Assembly (NCBI RefSeq): GCF_021233055.1
Contig: NZ_CP089538.1
Location: 5,224,501-5,288,500, forward strand
Source: Spirosoma oryzicola
GTDB lineage: Bacteria; Bacteroidota; Bacteroidia; Cytophagales; Spirosomataceae
Length of the DNA: 64,000 nucleotides
Reading direction: 5' to 3'
Shown: piece by piece, positions 28,380-37,300 of the stretch
Layout: each line of letters begins with the position of its first letter
Position numbering within the stretch: position 1 is the first letter of the stretch
The notes under the pieces: generated by a model
The model's input: the letters and a program-made list of their open reading frames with translations, nothing else
Database searches by the model: none
Told to the model about the DNA's origin: nothing
Made by a program: the position numbers and the translations under genes

Positions 28380-28447
28380 GCTTGCTTATGGAGACTAGTC
28401 GTGGGCGTTTAAACAGATCGTCAACGACCAGTTATTGATCCATTCGT

Positions 28448-29899
28448 TTATTTCTTAAAGAATACAAAGATGACTCCTAATAACATTATTACAATCAACA
28501 CATTGGCAATTGACCGGATTAAAGCCGGAACACTCATCGATTGCTGGGTGCTGTCTATTGCTTCGATCCCGCTGTACAACGAGTTGCCGGTTGTTGCTGG
28601 TACAACCTCACCGGTAGTACCCGATAAAGCGGCCTGTACGGTTGCGTTGGCCAATAAGCCGGCTCCTTTTCCGCCGACCTGTAGCTGCGCCCGAGGACGA
28701 AGGGTATCGTAACGCGCGGTATGCGGATTGAAGTATATCCACTGAAAACGGTTAACCAGCGGAATAGAACCGTCCTGATGAGGAACGATGAAGTACGTGA
28801 ATAACTTGCGGCCCGTCACCTGCGTACCGTTGTTTTCGATGGTGTGTCGCTCTTTGGGCGGAAATATGTCAACGGCGGTGGTATCGTTCAGTGTAGCCGG
28901 AGCGGGAAGGGTCGCGATGTTGCCTTCTCCCGTTACCGTAAAGGTGTAGCGAATGCTTTGCCCCACGCGCACCCGTTGCCGTTCGAGGTTTTCTTCCAGC
29001 CGAAACGTACCAACCGGGACGCGGCCGCGCAACGGATGAGCCGGAAGCGGTCGGACGGCAATGGTGATAGGCTTACTGGTAAACGTGATCGTTTCGGGTT
29101 TAGCCGATGGTGGACCGATAATGGGTCGTTCCTTTTCCATCCACAAGGTCACTGCCGGTAATTGCAGGGTACGGTTTGCCAGCGGAAAAAAGACGGATTG
29201 ATACAAGCGGTACTCCCGGAATTTTTTTCCTCCCACCAATACAGGTACCGGATTCAACTCCGTGATGCCAACGCTTTCCTCCCATGCATTGGCCGGACGG
29301 ATTTTTTTAGTGATCGTCTGCAACTGCTTATCGAGTGCCCTGAACTGGAGTCGATACGGGTAATTGTCAGCAATAAAGAACGACAGGGTCAAGGCGACAT
29401 CCTCACCAGCGTACAAGGTAGCTTTCGACGCTCTCAGCGATAGAAAAGCCGCTCCACTGGATGGGATAGCCAGCGTAACAGCCGTCGATGTAACCGGACC
29501 AGACGCCACACCTGAAGGCCGAACCACCACGATGGTCCCTTCGGATTGTACCGTTTCGTCATTGACTTCTATGCTAAAGGGAGGAATGCGAAAACGACCG
29601 GGAGCGCGAGCCTGATAATTCTGCGTGATGACCTGATTCGTGATTGTTTTACCCCCAATTTCACTGGGTGTCACGCTGGCCGATGTACCTTTTTTTGTGA
29701 ACCCCGGAATGTCAGGAAATAGAACAGAAGGACGTGAATCGCTGTTAGGAATAATAATGGATATTGTAAAGGGCCACTCAATCGGAAAATTAGTTTGCCC
29801 TAGCTCAATAGTAATGTCATTATCAATCGCTTGCCCAAAAGTAACGGCAGAAATTAAATAAAATAATACAAAATATTTTAGGAATATTTCTATAAACAT
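28448..29899 (-). CDS. BatD-like oxygen-tolerance family protein
   Basis: This 483-residue protein has an N-terminal signal sequence (MFIEIFLKYFVLFYLISAVTFG), several immunoglobulin-like beta-rich modules, and one C-terminal membrane helix (about 461-480, IANVLIVIMLLGVIFVFF). The early segment with FPDIPGF.KKGTS and NYQARAPGRFRIPPFSIEV, and the later FRLEENLERQRVRVGQSIRYTFTVTGEGNIATLPAP, fit the BatD family. BatD normally lies in a bat operon with von Willebrand A proteins and a MoxR ATPase; none is next to it here, so this is an orphan member, or a paralog of a bat gene elsewhere. It is exposed to the periplasm. Function is unproven even for the family. Confidence 0.8.
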   Translation of the reverse strand: MFIEIFLKYFVLFYLISAVTFGQAIDNDITIELGQTNFPIEWPFTISIIIPNSDSRPSVLFPDIPGFTKKGTSASVTPSEIGGKTITNQVITQNYQARAPGRFRIPPFSIEVNDETVQSEGTIVVVRPSGVASGPVTSTAVTLAIPSSGAAFLSLRASKATLYAGEDVALTLSFFIADNYPYRLQFRALDKQLQTITKKIRPANAWEESVGITELNPVPVLVGGKKFREYRLYQSVFFPLANRTLQLPAVTLWMEKERPIIGPPSAKPETITFTSKPITIAVRPLPAHPLRGRVPVGTFRLEENLERQRVRVGQSIRYTFTVTGEGNIATLPAPATLNDTTAVDIFPPKERHTIENNGTQVTGRKLFTYFIVPHQDGSIPLVNRFQWIYFNPHTARYDTLRPRAQLQVGGKGAGLLANATVQAALSGTTGEVVPATTGNSLYSGIEAIDSTQQSMSVPALIRSIANVLIVIMLLGVIFVFFKK

Positions 29900-30018
29900 T
29901 GTTATTTTTGAGCAACAATTTATAAAGAACGCCGTTACGGATTTAGGTACTTTATCAGAACGAACTAACTACTATCTTTCAGTATCTGTAAGCTTCTTTA
30001 ACCAAAAAATGAGATACT

Positions 30019-30231
30019 ATGCTTTCAATGCTAGAGTATATCAAAACGATCCTTCAAAAGGTAAGCTTTGACAGAGGATTATTTGAAAAAGAGTTGGCGA
30101 AAGCCATTAAAATGCTCATTCCTAAAGAAGTAAAGCAACTCAGACGCTGGTGTTACGCACAATTCGGTAAAATGTATCGTGTCGTGCTGAACCGCTGCTT
30201 TGCGCGGGTGCCACGAGTACGATTTACTTGA
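30019..30231 (+). CDS. Small basic protein, unknown
   Basis: The frame encodes 70 residues from ATG 30019, or 67 from a second ATG at 30028 (MLEYIKTILQKVSFDRGLFEKELAKAIK begins there). The product is rich in Lys and Arg, predicted mostly helical, without a signal or membrane segment; it contains the stretch FEKELAKAIKMLIPKEV and a C-terminal basic tail. I recognise no named domain. Coding is supported by the start context and above all by a perfect 15-bp terminator that begins 23 bases after the stop. It is divergent from the BatD-like gene with a 119-bp gap. A partial match TATCTTTC to the -7 consensus lies about 40 bases upstream. Confidence 0.6.
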   Translation: MLSMLEYIKTILQKVSFDRGLFEKELAKAIKMLIPKEVKQLRRWCYAQFGKMYRVVLNRCFARVPRVRFT

Positions 30232-30253
30232 CGACTGCACGAACGCCACTACA

Positions 30254-30294
30254 AAAATAATCCCCCGGCTTTACAAAAACCGGGGGATTATTTT
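30254..30294 (+). terminator. Strong terminator, probably bidirectional
   Basis: AAAATAATCCCCCGG (30254-30268) pairs perfectly with CCGGGGGATTATTTT (30280-30294) around an 11-nt loop. It sits between the small basic gene (plus) and the end of the metallo-beta-lactamase gene (minus) and has A- and T-rich flanks suited to both. Confidence 0.88.
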
Positions 30295-30333
30295 ATTTAT
30301 ACCAAAAAGCAGCGAAGCGGCCCGTAGCACTAT

Positions 30334-31728
30334 TTACAACGTGACCTGTTCCCGCATATCAGGGATTCGAACCGTACGGAAACCAGCCCCTTCTAATTTT
30401 TCTTTCCAGACTACTTGCTTGTCGTATTCTCCATGAACCAGAAATACGGTTTTAACGCGAGCGGGGTCCTGACAACTTAAGAATTGAAGCATTTCGCGGT
30501 AATCACCGTGAGCCGAGAATGAGTCCATAATCTCGACTCTGGCAGCTACATGATAGCGTTCTCCAAAGATGGTAACTTCTTTGTCACCCCGCTTGAGTGC
30601 CCCACCCAGACTGTTCGGTGACGCGTACCCAACCAGCAAAATAGTCGTATTCGGCTTCTCGACGTTGTTTTTGATGTGATGCTTGATACGACCAGCTTCC
30701 GCCATGCCCGATGGTGCGATAATAATACACGGCTCCTGGCTGTTGTTGATCGCTTTTGATTCCTCTACATCGGACACGTAACGCAAGTTAGGGAAGCAGA
30801 ACGCATCGCCGTCTTTTTTAATATACGCCAGAATTTCGGGGTTGAAGTCTTCTTCGTGATCCCGCATAATATCGGTGGCTTTTACGGACATCGGGCTGTC
30901 TATGTACACCGGTATTTTTGGCAAATGACCTTCGCTCGACAGTTGATCCAGCGCGTAGATCAACTCCTGCGTCCGGTCAACGGCGAAGGCAGGAATAAGA
31001 AGTTTGCCCCGCTCCTGAACGCAGGTTTGCTGCACAATGCGTAACAGATGCGCTTTCATGTCGGGCTCAGCTTCGTGGAGTCGGTCGCCGTACGTTGATT
31101 CGCAGATAATATAATCAGCCTGCGGAAACTTGTCGGGGAATCGTAAAATCTTGTCGTCGGGTCGGCCAATGTCACCACTGAAAAACAACCGTTTTTCGGT
31201 CCCCTCCTCCCGAATCGTCAGGCTAACCGACGCGCTACCCAGCAGATGTGCGGCATCGGTCAACAATCCGGTTACTTCATTGCCTATTGCAAACGGCTTG
31301 TTGTACTCCACCGGTTGCATCTGCCCGAGGGCTTTCTGAACGTCGTCTTCATCATAAAGCGCTTCCAGATCAGGCTGACCTCGGTGCTGCCGTCGTCTGT
31401 TCACCCGTTCGAGATCGCGCTCCTGAATGCGGGCACTGTCCATAAGCATTACTTCGCAGAGATCAATAGTAGCCGATGTGGTGTAAATAGGGCCGGTGAA
31501 CCCTTGCCGCACAAGTCGGGGAATGAGTCCGGTATGGTCAATGTGAGCGTGCGACAATACCATGTAATCAACGTTGGCGGAATCGAAGCCAAACTGTTGG
31601 TTGAGTTCGTCGGTATTGATGCCTTGAAATAATCCGCAGTCAAGCAAAATCTGGGTGCCGCTAGCTGTAGTGATCAGGTGTTTACTACCCGTTACGGTGC
31701 GGGCTGCTCCGAAAAACTGAATTGTCAT
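30334..31728 (-). CDS. Metallo-beta-lactamase/beta-CASP RNA-processing nuclease
   Basis: The 464-residue protein starts with MTIQFFGAARTVTGSKHLI. It shows the metal-binding motif HAHIDHTG near residue 60, further ligands in the ESTYGDR region, and the beta-CASP insert with IVIAPSGMAEAGRIKHHIKNN and the late GYASPNSLGG and SAHGDYREML motifs. It belongs to the CPSF73/YSH1-like bacterial family of zinc-dependent RNA or DNA hydrolases; the SAH and HGE histidines close to the C-terminus complete the site. The expected length for the family is about 450-470. It has no signal, so it works in the cytoplasm. Divergent from pbpC with a 97-base gap. Confidence 0.92.
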   Translation of the reverse strand: MTIQFFGAARTVTGSKHLITTASGTQILLDCGLFQGINTDELNQQFGFDSANVDYMVLSHAHIDHTGLIPRLVRQGFTGPIYTTSATIDLCEVMLMDSARIQERDLERVNRRRQHRGQPDLEALYDEDDVQKALGQMQPVEYNKPFAIGNEVTGLLTDAAHLLGSASVSLTIREEGTEKRLFFSGDIGRPDDKILRFPDKFPQADYIICESTYGDRLHEAEPDMKAHLLRIVQQTCVQERGKLLIPAFAVDRTQELIYALDQLSSEGHLPKIPVYIDSPMSVKATDIMRDHEEDFNPEILAYIKKDGDAFCFPNLRYVSDVEESKAINNSQEPCIIIAPSGMAEAGRIKHHIKNNVEKPNTTILLVGYASPNSLGGALKRGDKEVTIFGERYHVAARVEIMDSFSAHGDYREMLQFLSCQDPARVKTVFLVHGEYDKQVVWKEKLEGAGFRTVRIPDMREQVTL

Positions 31729-31825
31729 TGTTTTAACGTACGGTTGTCGTTGGTTATAGGATTTGATAGACTTTTGCGTTTAGTAACTACGTATAGTCAG
31801 CAGTAAGACACCACCAGACACCGTA

Positions 31826-34180
31826 ATGAGTACAGCACTATGGGAAAGCAGTCAACGCATTGCCAGACGAGTCTGGAAGCCGTTTGCCGTTAAGCTAGTT
31901 CTTACTGCGACATTGCTTTTTCTGATGCTGGATCTACTGTTTCCCGTAAAAACGGCTGTTTCCTACTCGACACTGATCACAGCACGCGACGGAACCATTC
32001 TTCACGCGTTTCTTAGCCGCGACGACAAATGGCGGATGTACGCCGAACTTCCCGAGATTACTCCTACTCTCCGCGACGCTATTTTGTTCAAGGAAGACAA
32101 ATACTTCCGCTATCATATTGGTTTTAATCCCATAGCGATGGTGCGGGCCGCCGGCCGAAACCTGCTATCAGGTCGCCGAACGTCAGGAGCGTCAACGATT
32201 ACGATGCAAACGGTCCGGCTCCTTCACCCTCGCCAACGCACGTACGGCAGCAAGCTCATCGAACTGTTTCAGGCGATGCAGCTAGAACTTCATTACTCGA
32301 AGGATGAGATCCTGCAATTGTATTTGAATCTGGTTCCGTACGGCAGCAACATTGAAGGCTTAAAATCGGCGTCGTTGCTGTACTTTGGCAAACCACCGAA
32401 GCTACTGAGCCTGGCCGAGCTGACCACGCTGACCATTATACCGAACCGACCGTCGAGCCTAAGGCTGGGGGTGAACAATGCACTGATCATTGAGGAAAGA
32501 AACCGTTGGCTAGCCCGTTTCCGAGCTAGTAAACTCTTCGATGAAACAGCCATTGCAGATGCCCTGGACGAACCCCTTACCGCTTATCGACGCGCAGCCC
32601 CGCAGTTAGCACCCCACCTTTCCGGACGACTGCGAAGCGAAAATCCCCGTGTACCGATCATTCAGGCATCGATCAGTCCGGCGATGCAGGCCACTACTGA
32701 GCAGTTGGTGAGAAACTATGTAAATCGAACGCGCGCTTACAATATCCACAACGCAGCGGTATTGATTGTGGATAACCGAACGCAGGAGGTAGTTGCTTAT
32801 GTAGGTTCCTCCGACTTTGGCAATGCTTTTGACGGCGGACAAGTGGATGGTGTCCGAGCAGTGCGTTCACCGGGAAGCGCTTTGAAACCACTCCTCTACG
32901 GATTGGCATTCGACGCGGGCCTTATCACTCCCAAAACGAAATTAAACGATGTTCCCACAAATTTTGGTGGCTACGAACCAGACAATTACGACCGCAAATT
33001 CAACGGTCCGGTAACGGCAGAATTTGCCCTGGCTAACTCGCTCAACATTCCGGCGGTTGCTTTACTGAACGAACTTGGTACGCCAACGCTGATGTCAAGC
33101 TTACGCAAGGCAGGCTTTACAACCATCCGTAAACAAGCCAAAGATTTGGGGCTTTCCACCATTCTGGGAGGCTGCGGGGTTACGTTGGAAGAAATGACGC
33201 GACTCTACGCCGGATTTGCCAATGGCGGAGTCATGGGCGAATTGCGATTTACGAGCAAAGCTTCGCCAACTCGGCGGGACACAAAACTTCTTTCGCAGGA
33301 AGCCGCCTATCTCATCACCAATACGCTCACCCAAATCACCCGCCCGGATTTACCAAACAATTTTGATAACAGTTATCACTTGCCGCGCATTGCCTGGAAA
33401 ACAGGGACCTCGTACGGTCGGCGCGATGCGTGGAGTATTGGCTATAATCAGCGGTACACGATTGGCGTATGGGTCGGTAATTTTTCGGGTGTGGGTGCCG
33501 CCGAACTCAGCGGGGCCAATACCACTACACCGTTGCTCTTTCAGTTATTCAACACGTTGGATTATAACTCGCCCAAAGGCTGGTTTTCTAAACCGGGTAA
33601 TAGTTTATCAACTCGGCTTGTCTGCCCCGAAACGGGTGATGTTCCGGGCGAGTTTTGCACTAGTCACGTAACGGATTATTTCATTATGGGCGTGTCTCGT
33701 TACCGGCGTTGCCAACACCAAAAAGCGGTTTTTACCAACGCGGCAGGTACCTTGTCGTACTGCGCCCATTGTAAACCCGACAGCGGTGCCATCCGCCGAT
33801 CTTACCCGAACTTATCGCCGGACGTGATCGCTTTCTACCAAAGCAAGCACATTCCCTTTGAGAAAGTGCCCCCGCATAACCCAAACTGCGAACGTGTTTT
33901 TGGCTCGACAGCTCTAAAGAGTGCGGGACCTCAGATAATCAGCCTGAACGATGGCAGCGAGTATTTCATCAATCCAAAGCAACCAGCTGATCTGGAATTA
34001 AGCTGCCAGGCACCCAACGACGTACAGACGGTATTCTGGTATCTGAATGACAAGTTGTACCGAAAGTCGTCGCCCACCGAAGCCGTCTTTTTCAGACCAC
34101 GCCCCGGCTCGTTAAAAATTTCCTGCGCGGACGATAAAGGGCGCTATAGCGACTTACGCGTAATCATCAGAAATGAGTAG
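31826..34180 (+). CDS. pbpC: Penicillin-binding protein 1C
   Basis: The 784-residue bifunctional enzyme polymerises and cross-links peptidoglycan. It has a single N-terminal membrane helix (about 21-38), a GT51 glycosyltransferase domain (about 65-240, with LFKEDKYFRYHIGFNP and SGASTITMQTVRLL), a transpeptidase domain with the SxxK motif at Ser351-Lys354 (PGSALKP) and KTGTS at 525, and the C-terminal BiPBP domain typical of PBP1C (about 690-784). Four CxxC-like cysteines lie at 595-650. A 146-base gap separates it from the alpha-2-macroglobulin gene on the same strand. This pair is well known in other bacteria: the macroglobulin traps proteases while PBP1C repairs the wall after a breach. Confidence 0.95.
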   Translation: MSTALWESSQRIARRVWKPFAVKLVLTATLLFLMLDLLFPVKTAVSYSTLITARDGTILHAFLSRDDKWRMYAELPEITPTLRDAILFKEDKYFRYHIGFNPIAMVRAAGRNLLSGRRTSGASTITMQTVRLLHPRQRTYGSKLIELFQAMQLELHYSKDEILQLYLNLVPYGSNIEGLKSASLLYFGKPPKLLSLAELTTLTIIPNRPSSLRLGVNNALIIEERNRWLARFRASKLFDETAIADALDEPLTAYRRAAPQLAPHLSGRLRSENPRVPIIQASISPAMQATTEQLVRNYVNRTRAYNIHNAAVLIVDNRTQEVVAYVGSSDFGNAFDGGQVDGVRAVRSPGSALKPLLYGLAFDAGLITPKTKLNDVPTNFGGYEPDNYDRKFNGPVTAEFALANSLNIPAVALLNELGTPTLMSSLRKAGFTTIRKQAKDLGLSTILGGCGVTLEEMTRLYAGFANGGVMGELRFTSKASPTRRDTKLLSQEAAYLITNTLTQITRPDLPNNFDNSYHLPRIAWKTGTSYGRRDAWSIGYNQRYTIGVWVGNFSGVGAAELSGANTTTPLLFQLFNTLDYNSPKGWFSKPGNSLSTRLVCPETGDVPGEFCTSHVTDYFIMGVSRYRRCQHQKAVFTNAAGTLSYCAHCKPDSGAIRRSYPNLSPDVIAFYQSKHIPFEKVPPHNPNCERVFGSTALKSAGPQIISLNDGSEYFINPKQPADLELSCQAPNDVQTVFWYLNDKLYRKSSPTEAVFFRPRPGSLKISCADDKGRYSDLRVIIRNE

Positions 34181-34326
34181 CATACCAGACAATTACTACG
34201 AGTATCCTACGGACTTTCGTTCGTTGACAACCGCTCAATAAGTCATTCATTCTAAATTGATCGGCTCCACAATTTTGAGTAGAATTTTTCGTCTACATTC
34301 GATCTCTCACCGCTATAGCCACGAAA

Positions 34327-37300
34327 ATGCGTTCCCGGATTCTACGTTTTAGCAGATTACTTTTCCCCGTATTTATTCTCGTTTTTTTTCTCATCAACTG
34401 CTCCCGGTTACCGTTCAATGAAGTTACGGTTGTAGGCCGCAACTTTGACGACGAGGTACAGCAAACGCAGAACCTTACCTTTTCCTTTAACAAAAACATC
34501 GGGCCAACGAATCAACTCGACCAGTGGGATTCGACGCAATACGTTCGCTTTATACCCGCCGTTCGGGGCAAGTTTAAATGGACAAGTCCGAATGAGCTGG
34601 TTTTTTCACCCGCTGCCGCCTTCGATCCTGCAACGGATTACCGCGCTGAATTAACCGACGATCTGCTGAAACGGTCGGACAAAAAAGACCTGGCCATTTC
34701 GGGCGATGAGATCACGTTCCACACGCCATATCTGCAATTGACCAGTACCGAAAGCTGGTGGGCAAAATCGCGGGAGACGGGCCAGCCGGTAGCGAAAACC
34801 CGACTCAACTTCAACTACGCTGTTAGTGCCGCTGAGGTAGCGGGGAAGTTAACCGTCCTGGCCGACGAGAAAAAACTAGCCGCGCAGGTTTCGCCCAGTG
34901 AAACGCAGAACAATGTCGCTTTAACACTGGCCGATGCCCCGGCCCTGAAGAATGAGCAGCCACTGACGGTAAAACTGGATAAAGGCGTTAAAGTACCAAA
35001 CACGGCTTACACCAGTAAGGAAGTTATCGAAGCTACCGGTACGCTCCCCTCCCGCTACCGGATCGATATTGCCGATGTGCAGACCAGCTTTGAAAATACG
35101 CAGGGTGTCGTCCGTGTCATCACCACCCAGGAGCTTCAACCCGGTGAGCTTAGCCAGTATTACACCATCCAGCCGCAGGTCGAAACAAGCGCAGAACTGA
35201 CCGAAAACGGGTTTGTCATTCGGGGCAATTTCAGCGAAACTGACACCTATGTTCTGACGCTTACCGATCAGATACGGGGAACGCTGGGCACTAAACTCGA
35301 TGAACCCGTTACGCGGGATTTGTTTTTCGGGAAAATGCCCGCCAGTATTCAGTTCGCCAACCGAAAAGCCCTGTACTTATCGTCGAACGGTGCGCGTAAT
35401 GTCGGCCTGCAAATTGTGAACGTGCCCAAGGTACAGGTCAGGATTGCTAAAGTCTACGAAAACAACATCCTCAATTACCTCCGCTCGAACCGCTACGAGG
35501 AATACGCACCAAACGCCAACGGCGAATGGAAACCCTCCGGTCAGTTCAATTACGGCGATGACGAACCCGGCGACCTCAGCGATGTGCTGGTCAACAAAAC
35601 TATCGAGACGACTGATCTACCGAAAGTGCGGGGTGTATCGGCCTTAAATCTGGCGCTCCCGGACGCGGCCCAGCCGAATGGGAATGGGAATCCATTTCGG
35701 GGCGTGTATTTAGTAACGGTTGGCTCGAAAGACGAAGCTTACATGCGGGCAAGCCAGCTCGTGTCTGTGTCCGACATTGGACTGGTAGCCCGACAGACAA
35801 ACGACGAGATACTGGTTTGGGCCAATTCTATTCGTACGGCCGAACCGTTGCAGGGCGTGGACATAACACTCATCAGTAGCAACAACCAATCGGTTTATAC
35901 GCTTAAAACCGACGGCAGTGGTTTCGCCCGGTTCGATAAAATAACCGAAAAAGCGCCCGGCTTCAAGATTGCCCTGATCACCGCCCGGACAACCGACAGC
36001 GACTTCAACTTTATGTTTTTGCCCGATACGCAGGTCGAAACATCACGCTTCGAGGTGGAAGGCAAACGGGATAACCCATCGGGCTTCGATGCTTTTGTGT
36101 ACGGCGATCGCGACATTTACCGACCCGGCGAGACGATTCATTTCAATACCATCATCCGGTCACAAACCTGGCAAAGCGTTGGCGAGATACCAGTGCTGAT
36201 CCGTCTGCTGCTGCCCAATGGCCGCGAATTACGCGTTTTTCGGAAAACAACCAATAAACAAGGTGCCGTTACAACCGATGTTCCACTCGACCCGGCGGCT
36301 GTAACGGGTAGTTACACGATTGAAGTTCTCAACGCCAACAATGTGTTACTCACTTCTCAGACAGTCAGCGTTGAAGAATTCATACCGGACCGCATCAAGG
36401 TAGACTTGCTCACCGATCGAACCAGTTACAAATCCGGCCAAACGTTGACGCTTTCTGCAACCGCGCTGAACCTGTTCGGACCACCCGCTTCTGACCGGGC
36501 CTACGAGATGGAGTTGCAACTAAAGCGGAAAGTGTTCGCGCCAAAAGGGTTTGAGGACTATTCGTTTACCATTCCAAACGAGACGACGTTCCCGAAAGAG
36601 CTTCGCCAGGGACGCACCAACGCCAACGGACAGGCCACCGAACGCTTTCAGTTTCCGGCTTTATACCAGGATATTGGGTTGCTCGAAGGCAAACTGTTCG
36701 TGACGGTTTTTGACGAAAATGGCCGTCCGGTCAACCGGCTCCGTCGCTTCGACGTGCTAACCCAGGACACGTTTTTCGGCATCCGGCTCCCGGATCGGTA
36801 CGTGGCGACCAACGCCCCCGTTGCTGCTGATCTGATTGCGCTCGATCCTGCCGGGACGGTGCACTCGTCGGCTTCGGCACTCGTTGAAGTGATTCGCTAC
36901 GATTATCAGACCGTGATCGAAAAGAAAAACGAGCAGATTCGGTACACGACCAAACGGCGCGAAAAGACGGTGTACACCAACACCTTACTTTTTAGGGCGG
37001 GAAAAGCCCAATTTCGCTACGTACCAACGGTTTCGGGCGAATACGAAATACGGGTCCGTCGGGCGGCTGGTTCGGGGAATGCGACGAACTACATGGCGAC
37101 AACGTTTTACGCGTATGGCTACGGCAGCACCTCGGCTTCTTCGTTTGAGGTTAGTCAGGAAGGGCAAGTGCTGATGACGCTCGATAAACCCGTTTACCAA
37201 ACCGGCGACAAAGCAAAAGTCTTGCTCAAGACGCCCTTCGACGGTAAACTGCTGGTTACGGTTGAGCGGAACAAGGTACTTGAGCACCACTGGCTAACGA

